DNA from: Nitrosomonadaceae bacterium
Lineage (GTDB): Bacteria > Pseudomonadota > Gammaproteobacteria > Burkholderiales > Usitatibacteraceae
Length of the DNA stretch: 8,814 bases
NCBI GenBank assembly: GCA_021300055.1
Contig: JAJTHU010000187.1
Location: 1 to 8,814, forward strand
Reading direction: 5' to 3'
The position numbers and the translations under genes were made by a program. Below the pieces are notes generated by a model. That model was not told the DNA's origin. It searched no databases and saw nothing but the letters and a program-made list of their open reading frames with translations. Of the stretch, positions 1 through 6,399 are shown piece after piece; positions within the stretch are counted from its first letter, which is position 1, and every line of letters begins with the position of its first letter.

Positions 1-183
1 ATTTATTTGGCGCTTGCCGCAGGGTGCACCAAATTAAGCCTGCTTTACGGCGCGGAGATTCAATTGTTGCCGGGTAAAGCGATTGCCGCGATTTTGGGCG
101 AGGCCAACGACACACGCTACGCCTTCGAGGATTACCGCATGGCGGGCGTGGCCGATGCCGAGCGCAAGATTGGTCTCGTTTAA
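1..183 (+). CDS. C-terminal end of an unidentified protein (partial, 5' end outside window)
   Basis: An open frame runs from the first base to a TAA at 181-183 and encodes the last 60 residues of a protein that begins upstream of the window. The visible tail starts with a small-residue, mildly hydrophobic stretch (IYLALAAGCTKLSLLYGAE). It continues through a mixed helix-like segment and ends in a charged tail (residues around FEDYRMAGVADAERKIGLV). I do not recognise the family. The tail does not resemble the end of a malonyl-CoA decarboxylase, the usual partner of matB, as I remember that family. Codon use matches the downstream genes, which supports real coding. The gene is co-directional with matB and ends 56 bases before it, so the two may be co-transcribed, although a strong hairpin lies between them. 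Confidence 0.6.
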   Translation: MYLALAAGCTKLSLLYGAEIQLLPGKAIAAILGEANDTRYAFEDYRMAGVADAERKIGLV

Positions 184-201
184 TCCGGCCTATTGGATCG
201 G

Positions 202-225
202 CTGAGCGCGTCGCGAGGCGCTCAG
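202..225 (+). repeat. Perfect 8-bp inverted repeat (RNA hairpin) just upstream of matB
   Basis: The arms CTGAGCGC (202-209) and GCGCTCAG (218-225) are exact reverse complements around an 8-base loop. They start 19 bases after the upstream stop codon and end 14 bases before the matB ATG. No T-run follows (the next bases are GCAAAATTG), so it is not a classical intrinsic terminator in the plus direction. It could be a leader structure close to the ribosome binding region of matB, a protein-binding palindrome, or an mRNA stabiliser after the upstream gene. The repeat itself is certain; the role is inferred. Confidence 0.55.
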
Positions 226-239
226 GCAAAATTGCGGTT

Positions 240-1754
240 ATGAATCTCTACGGTCTATTCGAGCAGCGTTTTCCGCACGCTGCCGATTCGAGCACGCTCT
301 TTCTAGAAACTGCCGCTGGGCGCCAAGTCAGTTTTGGCGAACTCATCGATACCAGCGGCCGCTACGCGGCGCAGTTGATTGCGCTAGGTGTTGCGCCGGG
401 TGACCGCGTCGCGGTCCAAGTGGATAAGTGCGTTGAGTCGGTGTTTCTGTACTTGGCCTGTTTGCGCGCCGGTGCGGTGTACCTGCCGCTCAATAGCGCC
501 TATCGCGAGAGCGAAATCGACTATTTCCTCGGAGATGCGGAGCCCACGGTATTCGTGCACGCCAGCCGTGACGCCGCTTGGATTGATCCCATCTGTCGCG
601 CGCGCGGCATCGCGCACCACTTCACGCTCGATACAAACGGCGACGGCACATGGCCCGCCGCTTGCACGCTCGCGCCGATGCAAGGTTATGTCGCGCGTGG
701 CGACGATGACCTCGCGTGCATTCTTTACACCTCCGGAACGACAGGTCGCAGCAAGGGTGCAATGCTCACGCATCGTAACTTGTCGTCGAACGCACTGACG
801 CTGCACAAAGTGTGGGGGTTTCGCGCGGATGATGTGCTGTTACATGCGCTGCCGTTGTTTCACGTGCACGGGCTATTCGTGGCGCTGAACACCATCCTCC
901 TCAACGGCGGAAAGATGTTGTTCCACGAGCGCTTTGACGCCGCGCCGGTGATGCGCGATTTGCAACGCGCGACGGTGTTTATGGGCGTCCCGACTTACTA
1001 CACGCGCTTGCTTGCCGAACCAAGTTTTGGCGCGGCGCAGTGCGCGGGTATGCGCCTGTTTGTATCAGGCTCGGCGCCTCTGTTGCCCGAAACGTTTGAG
1101 GCATTCAGGGAGCGGACGGGACACACCATTCTTGAGCGCTACGGCATGACCGAAACTGGCATGATTACGTCGAACCCGCTGGAGGGTGAGCGGCGTGGCG
1201 GTACGGTGGGGTTTCCGCTTCCCGGTGTGGATGTACGTGTGGTCGATGATCAATTGAATCGCGTGGCGCCCAACCAGATCGGGCACATTCAATTGAAGGG
1301 GCCGAACGTGCTGCCGGGGTACTGGCGCCTACCCGAGAAGAATGCCGAGGAGTTCACCGCTGACGGTTACTTCAAGACCGGCGACATGGGCATGTTTTCC
1401 GAGGACGGCTACCTTGCTATCGTCGGGCGCTCGAAGGATTTGGTGATTTCCGGTGGTTACAACGTCTATCCAAAAGAGATTGAGCTGCTGCTCGATTCCT
1501 TTGAAGGTGTTGAGGAGAGCGCAGTGATCGGCTTGCCGCATCCTGACTTTGGTGAGGCTGTAGCGGCCGTGGTCGCGGCGAAACCCGGGGCTAGGCTTGA
1601 AGAATCCGCTGTCATCGCCACCTTGAAGGGATCGTTGGCGAATTTCAAGGTGCCCAAGCGCATTTTTGTGGTCAAGGAGTTGCCGCGAAACGCGATGGGC
1701 AAAGTACAGAAAAACGTGCTGCGCGACACTTACAAATCCACCTTTGCGGCATAG
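240..1754 (+). CDS. matB: Malonyl-CoA synthetase (class I adenylate-forming enzyme)
   Basis: The 504-residue product should activate malonate, and perhaps methylmalonate, in two steps: malonate + ATP to malonyl-AMP, then CoA transfer to give malonyl-CoA in the cytoplasm. It has all the core motifs of the acyl-CoA synthetase superfamily: the phosphate-binding loop YTSGTTGRSKG (163-173), the adenine-binding block ERYGMTETGM (299-308), YFKTGD (377-382), the hinge and CoA-loop region GRSKDLVISGGYNVYPKE (396-413), and the C-terminal PRNAMGK with catalytic Lys488. The YGMTETGM block followed by TSNPLEGERRGGTVGFPLPGV is the MatB signature that separates it from fatty acyl-CoA and acetyl-CoA synthetases. 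The length of about 500 residues is typical of MatB. The lysine of the last motif is the residue commonly acetylated to switch these enzymes off. The ATG at 240 gives a normal MatB N-terminus; the Shine-Dalgarno is weak and sits beside a hairpin. No malonyl-CoA decarboxylase (matA) or malonate carrier is visible in the window. A methylmalonate preference cannot be excluded. Confidence 0.9.
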   Translation: MNLYGLFEQRFPHAADSSTLFLETAAGRQVSFGELIDTSGRYAAQLIALGVAPGDRVAVQVDKCVESVFLYLACLRAGAVYLPLNSAYRESEIDYFLGDAEPTVFVHASRDAAWIDPICRARGIAHHFTLDTNGDGTWPAACTLAPMQGYVARGDDDLACILYTSGTTGRSKGAMLTHRNLSSNALTLHKVWGFRADDVLLHALPLFHVHGLFVALNTILLNGGKMLFHERFDAAPVMRDLQRATVFMGVPTYYTRLLAEPSFGAAQCAGMRLFVSGSAPLLPETFEAFRERTGHTILERYGMTETGMITSNPLEGERRGGTVGFPLPGVDVRVVDDQLNRVAPNQIGHIQLKGPNVLPGYWRLPEKNAEEFTADGYFKTGDMGMFSEDGYLAIVGRSKDLVISGGYNVYPKEIELLLDSFEGVEESAVIGLPHPDFGEAVAAVVAAKPGARLEESAVIATLKGSLANFKVPKRIFVVKELPRNAMGKVQKNVLRDTYKSTFAA

Positions 1755-1772
1755 TGTGGCATTGATCCGACG

Positions 1773-1801
1773 GACGGTTTGGACACGACCACAGCACCGT
1801 C
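1773..1801 (+). repeat. Inverted repeat downstream of matB, possible transcript-end hairpin
   Basis: GACGGT (1773-1778) and ACCGTC (1796-1801) are exact reverse complements. Inside them TGG (1780-1782) can pair with CCA (1789-1791), extending the structure. The repeat begins 18 bases after the matB stop. No T-run follows, so an intrinsic terminator is not established. The rest of the 139-base gap to the next gene shows no clear promoter box, tRNA or short gene. Confidence 0.25.
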
Positions 1802-1893
1802 ATCGCGAACGTCACTGGCTGCGTTGATTGACTAGCAGTTTGCGCTGGCGGCACGCACGACTAACCTCATATTGAATTGTTTTAGGCTTCTTC

Positions 1894-2382
1894 ATGATCG
1901 TCTTTAATCTGTCCTGTTCACAAGATCACGCTTTCGACGGCTGGTTCCGGTCGGCGGACGATTTTGAGCGCCAGCAACGCGCAGGCTTGGTCGAGTGCCC
2001 GATGTGTGGTGACGCGCAGATTCAGAAGTGCTTGTCTGCGCCGCGCCTGAACTTAGGCGCGAGCGCGCCGGTCGAGCCTTCGCGTGCAGACGAGGCGGGC
2101 AGCAACACGCGCGGTGTTAGTTCGCAAGAAGTCGTCGGTGGATCGATGATGCAGGGCCTGCAAACCCACATGCTGGCGCAGTTCAAGCAGTTTGTCCTCG
2201 CCAACACCGAAAACGTCGGCACCGATTTTGCTGAGACCGCCAGACGTATCTACTACGGTGAAGAGGCGCATCGCAACATTCGCGGACGCGTATCTGCAGA
2301 AGAAGCGCAGGCGTTGCGAGAGGAGGGCATCGAAACCCTCGGCTTGCCGCCCGGCATCATCCTCGACGAGGGCGTGCAGTAG
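1894..2382 (+). CDS. DUF1178 family protein
   Basis: The 162-residue product matches the pattern of the DUF1178 family of alpha- and betaproteobacteria. It opens with MIVFNLSCSQDHAFDGWFRS, followed by a GLVECPMCG block and a conserved C-terminal part (about 106-152) containing ENVGTDFAETARRIYYGEE and GIETLGLPP. Cys8, His12, Cys35 and Cys38 form a likely small zinc-ribbon site near the N-terminus, comparable to the short FmdB-type putative regulatory zinc ribbons. A Ser/Ala/Glu-rich linker (about 55-80) looks disordered. There is no signal peptide or membrane segment, so it is probably cytoplasmic. The biochemical function of the family is not known to me and none is assigned here. The ATG at 1894 gives the conserved family start; the only Shine-Dalgarno-like bases (AGG around 1884) are weak. 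It converges with the MFS gene downstream, with 60 bases between the two stops. Confidence 0.85.
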   Translation: MIVFNLSCSQDHAFDGWFRSADDFERQQRAGLVECPMCGDAQIQKCLSAPRLNLGASAPVEPSRADEAGSNTRGVSSQEVVGGSMMQGLQTHMLAQFKQFVLANTENVGTDFAETARRIYYGEEAHRNIRGRVSAEEAQALREEGIETLGLPPGIILDEGVQ

Positions 2383-2424
2383 CTGGGCATTGTCCCCCTG
2401 CGTGCCCCGCGCGCGTCTAGCGCG

Positions 2425-2441
2425 AAAAAGCCTACTAAGGC
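2425..2441 (-). terminator. Weak intrinsic-terminator-like site after the MFS gene
   Basis: Read on the minus strand, directly after the MFS stop codon (2445-2443), the sequence is GCCT, loop TAGT, AGGC, then five T residues (2429-2425). The hairpin plus T-run layout is correct and the position is right for ending the minus-strand transcript. The stem is only 4 bp, which is shorter than typical functional terminators, so confidence is low. A separate palindrome beside it (CGCGC at 2410-2414 and GCGCG at 2420-2424) could add structure in the convergent gap. Confidence 0.3.
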
Positions 2442-2442
2442 A

Positions 2443-3681
2443 CTAGGAACTCGCTGCGGTCGAGGTCGATAACTCGCGCGCATGTGGCTTTGGCACGCGC
2501 AAGAACAGCGTCAGGACGGCGGCAAGCAACAAGATTGCGCCGCCCGCAACAAACGGCGCTTTGATATGCACGATTTCAGAGAGTGCGCCGCCGAGCGCCA
2601 TGCCGCCACCAAGCCCGGTGACGATGAAGGTCGCCGACCAGGTGAAGGCCTCGGTCGTGTACTTGGCCGGTGCGAGGCGCGAAATCAGTAGCGCCTGTGA
2701 GGCAAACGCCGGCGAGATGGCGCAACCTGCGATGAACGCAATCAGCGCAAACAAGTACTTCGAGTCGCGCGCATCAACCAGCAGATGCAGAAACGTCAGC
2801 AGACCAAACGCGGCAAGCAGCACCGCGAATTGCTTTTCCAACGACATTTGCCAGCGCATCCCGCCAAACAAGGCGCCACCAACGGCACTGCCAAACGAAT
2901 TGACCGCGAGCAACACGCCTGCGAACGCTGGCACGGCGATCCAGGTCATGTAAGCGGGGTAAGCAACCTCGAGCAACCCGCAAGCGCCTGCGAGCGCAAG
3001 CAGCAACACGAACAACAGCAAGAGTTGAGGGTTGGTTAGCGGGCCGAGCGGGTGGCGCTCGTGATGCTCTTCGTGCTTCCAATACTTGAGGCCAGGTGAC
3101 CGCAGAAAAACCAAGATCGAAAACGTGGCAGCGGCCCAGGCGAACAGAATCGCGGCCTTGGGGTTGGCAAAGGCGAGTACCAAGCCGATGATCGCCGGGC
3201 CTAGTGTGAAGTTGATCTCCATGAGAATGGAATCGACTGAAAACGCCATGCGCCGTTGGTCATCCGATTCGAAGCGGTGTCGCCACATCGCACGCGCCAT
3301 GGTGGCGATTGGGGTGGCGGCCATTCCCATGCAGGCGACGCTTGTGGCAATCAGCCAGACAGGTGCTTGAAACCAAACGCAGGCGATCATCAGCGCGAAG
3401 CAGAGCGGGTCGAGCACGCCACACACGATCAACGGCAGCCGTGGCCCGATGCGATCTATCAGTCTGCCCTTGATGGGCGCCGTGACTGCCGAGGCGAAGA
3501 AGTACACGCCCAACATGCTCCCGGCGAGCTTAAAGTTTCCCAGCGCGTCGCGCAGAAACATCACCATCGAGAGCGCCATCATCCCCACCGGCATGCGCGC
3601 CAGAAACGTGACGACTAACGTTTGCCTCACGTCAGGCAGACCGAGAAACGCTTGGTAGGGCGAGAAAAACTTCGAAAGCAT
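2443..3681 (-). CDS. Major facilitator superfamily (MFS) transporter
   Basis: The 412-residue polytopic inner-membrane protein has the alternating hydrophobic segments expected for about 12 transmembrane helices in two halves. The cytoplasmic loop after helix 2 carries an MFS motif-A-like stretch, GRLIDRIGPR (72-81). Glycine-rich helices later in the protein (for example FGSAVGGALFGG 263-274 and GLGGGMALGGALSE 356-369) are typical of the fold. The central cytoplasmic loop contains the His/Glu-rich segment KHEEHHERHP (202-211). The soluble tail (about 397-412) is short and Ser/Ala-rich. The substrate cannot be read from the sequence; a proton-coupled exporter of small organic or toxic compounds is the usual role of similar proteins. 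The ATG at 3681 has AAGG four bases upstream as a weak ribosome site. It lies 58 bases downstream of the thioesterase gene on the same strand, so the two may share a transcript. Confidence 0.85.
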   Translation of the reverse strand: MLSKFFSPYQAFLGLPDVRQTLVVTFLARMPVGMMALSMVMFLRDALGNFKLAGSMLGVYFFASAVTAPIKGRLIDRIGPRLPLIVCGVLDPLCFALMIACVWFQAPVWLIATSVACMGMAATPIATMARAMWRHRFESDDQRRMAFSVDSILMEINFTLGPAIIGLVLAFANPKAAILFAWAAATFSILVFLRSPGLKYWKHEEHHERHPLGPLTNPQLLLLFVLLLALAGACGLLEVAYPAYMTWIAVPAFAGVLLAVNSFGSAVGGALFGGMRWQMSLEKQFAVLLAAFGLLTFLHLLVDARDSKYLFALIAFIAGCAISPAFASQALLISRLAPAKYTTEAFTWSATFIVTGLGGGMALGGALSEIVHIKAPFVAGGAILLLAAVLTLFLRVPKPHARELSTSTAASS

Positions 3682-3739
3682 GGAGCCTTAGTAATCGAGG
3701 CGCGTGGGGCGCGTGCCGGGTCGGGACAATGGAATGCGC

Positions 3740-4174
3740 CTATGCAGCCAGCGCGGGGCGGTCGAGCACAGCCATCGTGACACGCGAAATGCAAACCAGT
3801 TTTGACGTGGCGTCGACGATTTTCACTTCCCAGACTTGTGTTGCTTTGCCCAAGTGCAGTGGTCGTGCGGTGCCGACAACTTTGCCGTCGCGAACCGAGC
3901 GAACATGATTAGCGTTGATTTCGAGCCCAACGACAGACTGCTTTCGCATATCGATAGTGAGGTATGCGGCGACGCTCGCAAGGGTCTCGGCGAGTGCGAC
4001 CGAAGCGCCGCCATGCAGCAGCCCCATGGGCTGCCGTGTGCGTTCGTCAACCGGCATGCTGGCCTCGAGAAAGTCATCACCAATCGCGGTGAATTCGATG
4101 CCGAGGTGGTGCACGAGCGTCGGCGAGGGGGCATTGAGTTGTTCTAGAGAAACATCGGCTAGCCAAATACGCAT
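3740..4174 (-). CDS. Hotdog-fold acyl-CoA thioesterase, PaaI/MenI (YdiI)-like
   Basis: The 144-residue product is a single hotdog domain of the PaaI/YdiI type, which hydrolyses acyl-CoA thioesters in the cytoplasm, usually as a tetramer. It carries the signature QPMGLLHGGASVALAET (48-64), with His54 in the HGG turn and Glu63 as the expected catalytic base or nucleophile. It also has the conserved VVGLEINANHVRSVRDGKV and PLHLGKATQVW stretches. From memory, these and the numbering of Glu63 match E. coli YdiI (MenI), the 1,4-dihydroxy-2-naphthoyl-CoA thioesterase of menaquinone synthesis. Paralogues in organisms without menaquinone act on other aromatic or medium-chain acyl-CoAs, so no gene symbol is given. 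The ATG at 4174 gives the family-typical start (MRIW, compare MIWKR in YdiI). Another ATG 11 bases upstream is out of frame. It reads divergently from the S9 peptidase and is followed by the MFS gene. Confidence 0.88.
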   Translation of the reverse strand: MRIWLADVSLEQLNAPSPTLVHHLGIEFTAIGDDFLEASMPVDERTRQPMGLLHGGASVALAETLASVAAYLTIDMRKQSVVGLEINANHVRSVRDGKVVGTARPLHLGKATQVWEVKIVDATSKLVCISRVTMAVLDRPALAA

Positions 4175-4229
4175 AGAGATTGCATGAGGGGAGTTGAGGT
4201 GGGGCGGCGTGCGCCGGTGATTCTTTGCG

Positions 4230-4244
4230 CTCGACGTTGTCGAG
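4230..4244. promoter_or_regulatory. Inverted repeat in the divergent intergenic region, possible operator
   Basis: CTCGAC (4230-4235) and GTCGAG (4239-4244) are exact reverse complements separated by GTT. The repeat lies between the divergent thioesterase and S9 peptidase genes. It is about 29 bases upstream of the extended -10 candidate at 4273-4281, a position where an activator or repressor could bind. No regulator gene is adjacent in the window. The palindrome is seen; the operator role is inferred. Confidence 0.3.
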
Positions 4245-4272
4245 TCGTTGCATTTTAGGCTTGTCTCGGTTC

Positions 4273-4281
4273 TGGTTTAAT
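4273..4281 (+). promoter_or_regulatory. Extended -10 promoter candidate for the S9 peptidase gene
   Basis: The bases TGGTTTAAT fit the extended -10 form TGnTATAAT with one mismatch, placing a start of transcription near 4288 and a leader of about 40 bases before the ATG at 4330. There is no good -35 box at 16-18 bases upstream, which is tolerated by extended -10 promoters. If real, it excludes translation from the upstream TTG at 4225. Confidence 0.35.
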
Positions 4282-4329
4282 CGAGCCGTCTCTCTTCAAT
4301 TCAATAACCTCTCTTCCGCTGAGCGATTG

Positions 4330-6363
4330 ATGAAAAAACGCCACCTGACCGCAGACGACCTTTGGAAAATTCAACGTCCGGCGGGGCTGTCCCTTTCGCC
4401 CGATGGCACACAGGCCGTCTGCAGCGTGACCAAGTACGACATGGAGCGCAATACTGGGACGTCGTCCTTGTGGTTGCTCTCGCTGTTTGGCGGTCGACCG
4501 CGCCAGCTGACCAGTTGTGGTGGCAAGGACGCAAAGGACGCTAAACCGACTTGGTCACCCGATGGCAGCAACATCGCTTTTGTTGCTAAACGCGGCGACG
4601 ACAAAGAGCCGCAGCTCTACCTGATCGCTGCCGATGGCGGAGAAGCGCAGCGGCTCGGCGAGGTGCCAACGGGTGTGAGCGGGGTAAAGTGGTCGCCTGA
4701 TGGCAAGCGCCTGTTCTTCATTTCATGGGTTTGGCCAGGCCTCGCGACCGCTACCGCACAAGCACAGCGCCTCAAGGAAAAACAAGAGAGCAAGGTCAAG
4801 GCGCACGTCGTTGAGCACACGGTGTTTCGCTACTGGGATCATTGGCTTTCTGACGGTCGCGTACCGCAATTGCATGTGATTGATGTCCGCTCGGGCAAAT
4901 ACCGGAATTTGTTTCAGGGCACGCTGTACAGCCTTCCCGTATTCGACACGGATGAACACGACTACGATGTCTCTCCGGATGGCCGCCGCGTCGCGTTCAA
5001 TTTCAATCCGGAGCAGGACCCGCGGGGCGACCAACCACTCCAGCTTGTGGAGTTGGACATTTCCCGCCGCCGCTTTCGGACCTTGCTGAAGGGGGATCGC
5101 CTGAACTGGCACCATCCACGCTATGCGCCGGACGGAAAGCGCATGGCGGTGTTGGTCAATGACTACAAGCGCTCGATGGACGACGGGAATCGGCTGGCGA
5201 TCGTCGATTGCGCGTCCGGCAAGGCAAGCATCAAGTCCGGCTGGGATCGAACGGTTAACCACCCGCTGAAGTGGGACGCGGGCGGCGAGTCAGTCTGGTT
5301 TACCGCAGACGATGCTTCGCGCGTTGGTGTCTATCGCTGGGACATCGGCACCGCTGGAAATGGGGCACGCCATCCAGAGCAGGTGGTGACGGGGGGCACG
5401 GTGAGCGAGTTCGACACTGCAGGTGGACAGGTTGGCTTTATTCGCAGCGATATGTCTTCACCGCCACGGGTTTATGCGACGGCCGACGGCAAAGAATCCG
5501 CGTTGGAGGCGTTTAACGCTGACTTCATGGCGCAGTTCGCGCTCGGCAAAGTGAGGGAGTTCACCATCAATGGATGGAACCGCGAGGCCGTGCAAATGTG
5601 GGTGGTGTATCCGCCGAATTTTGACGAGCGCAAGAAATGGCCGCTGCTTCACTCCATACATGGCGGGCCTCACTCGAATTGGGGAGACAACTTCCACTTC
5701 CGCTGGAACAACCAAGTTTTTGCGGCGCAAGGTTACGTCGTGGTTTGTGTCAACTACCATGGGTCGTTGGGGTGGGGAAATACATTCCTGCAGTCCAACA
5801 ACGAGAGCTTTGGCACCAAGGAACACGCCGATGTCGAGGCGGCGACCGATTTCATGCTGAAGCAGGGCTGCATCGATGCCGACCGATTGGCGGCATCAGG
5901 CGGCAGCTACGGCGGCAAGATGGTTGCTTGGATGAACGGCCGCAACGGGCGCAAAGCCGGGCGGGGCGGCAAAGATCGGTATCGCGCCTACATTTGCCAC
6001 GCCGGTTGCTTCGACTGGCGCGCAATGTACGGCGGCGATGCTGGCTACTGGTTCGACCACTCGCTTGGGGCGCGATATTGGGATGACCCAGTTAAGTTTG
6101 CCGCGCAGAATCCGATAACTGAAGTGCGGCACGCCAAAACGCCGACCTTGATCCTCCATGGCGCACTCGACTATCGCGTGCCCGACCAGCAGGGCCTTGC
6201 CTATTACTCAACGCTGAAGTCGATGGGCGTACCGACCCGGCTAGTGTTCTTTCCTGATGAAAATCACTGGATTCTCAAGCCACAAAACGCGCGCCTTTGG
6301 TATGCTGAGTACTTCGCGTGGCTGCGGCGCCATTTGTCATCCCGCCGCCCTGCAAAAAGTTAA
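4330..6363 (+). CDS. S9 family serine peptidase (DPP5 / acylaminoacyl-peptidase-like)
   Basis: The 677-residue product should hydrolyse short peptides, probably releasing dipeptides or blocked residues from the N-terminus of oligopeptides. The N-terminal part (about 11-380) is a beta-propeller with repeated blade motifs: SPDG at 23-26, 76-79, 122-125 and 215-218 and APDG at 266-269. The C-terminal alpha/beta-hydrolase domain (about 420-670) has the oxyanion-region HGGPH (444-448), the nucleophile elbow GGSYGG with Ser526, Asp614 in HGALDYRVP, and His646 in DENHW. The catalytic triad is therefore complete and the gene intact. There is no signal peptide, so it is probably cytoplasmic. The frame can be read back to a TTG at 4225, but I start at the ATG at 4330. 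It gives MKKRHLTADDLW, a usual start for this family, while the extra 35 residues look non-conserved and overlap the promoter candidate. Exact substrate preference cannot be decided. A sensor kinase follows after 36 bases on the same strand. Confidence 0.9.
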   Translation: MKKRHLTADDLWKIQRPAGLSLSPDGTQAVCSVTKYDMERNTGTSSLWLLSLFGGRPRQLTSCGGKDAKDAKPTWSPDGSNIAFVAKRGDDKEPQLYLIAADGGEAQRLGEVPTGVSGVKWSPDGKRLFFISWVWPGLATATAQAQRLKEKQESKVKAHVVEHTVFRYWDHWLSDGRVPQLHVIDVRSGKYRNLFQGTLYSLPVFDTDEHDYDVSPDGRRVAFNFNPEQDPRGDQPLQLVELDISRRRFRTLLKGDRLNWHHPRYAPDGKRMAVLVNDYKRSMDDGNRLAIVDCASGKASIKSGWDRTVNHPLKWDAGGESVWFTADDASRVGVYRWDIGTAGNGARHPEQVVTGGTVSEFDTAGGQVGFIRSDMSSPPRVYATADGKESALEAFNADFMAQFALGKVREFTINGWNREAVQMWVVYPPNFDERKKWPLLHSIHGGPHSNWGDNFHFRWNNQVFAAQGYVVVCVNYHGSLGWGNTFLQSNNESFGTKEHADVEAATDFMLKQGCIDADRLAASGGSYGGKMVAWMNGRNGRKAGRGGKDRYRAYICHAGCFDWRAMYGGDAGYWFDHSLGARYWDDPVKFAAQNPITEVRHAKTPTLILHGALDYRVPDQQGLAYYSTLKSMGVPTRLVFFPDENHWILKPQNARLWYAEYFAWLRRHLSSRRPAKS

Positions 6364-6399
6364 ATGTACCTGCTTTCGCGCTGACGAATACCGATACTG

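Noticed and set aside
384..806. Overlapping open frames on both strands within matB
   Set aside because: The matB frame carries every conserved motif of its family across this stretch; the alternatives have none.
2561..3658. Several plus-strand open frames opposite the MFS transporter gene
   Set aside because: They translate to low-complexity Arg/Ala/His-rich sequences with no family motif, while the minus strand gives a coherent multi-helix transporter.
4505..4547. Short direct repeat encoding KDAKDAK in the S9 peptidase, as a possible tandem-repeat expansion
   Set aside because: Only two imperfect units within a surface loop of the propeller; it fits normal coding variation.
4723..5262. 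A 179-codon antisense open frame inside the S9 peptidase gene
   Set aside because: It is fully antisense to a gene with a complete catalytic triad and blade motifs, its translation has no recognisable domain, and long shadow frames are common at this GC content.
6364..6384. Six-codon frame ATG...TGA directly after the peptidase stop, as a leader peptide for the kinase
   Set aside because: It is too short to judge, has no clear ribosome site, and is not followed by an attenuator-type hairpin.
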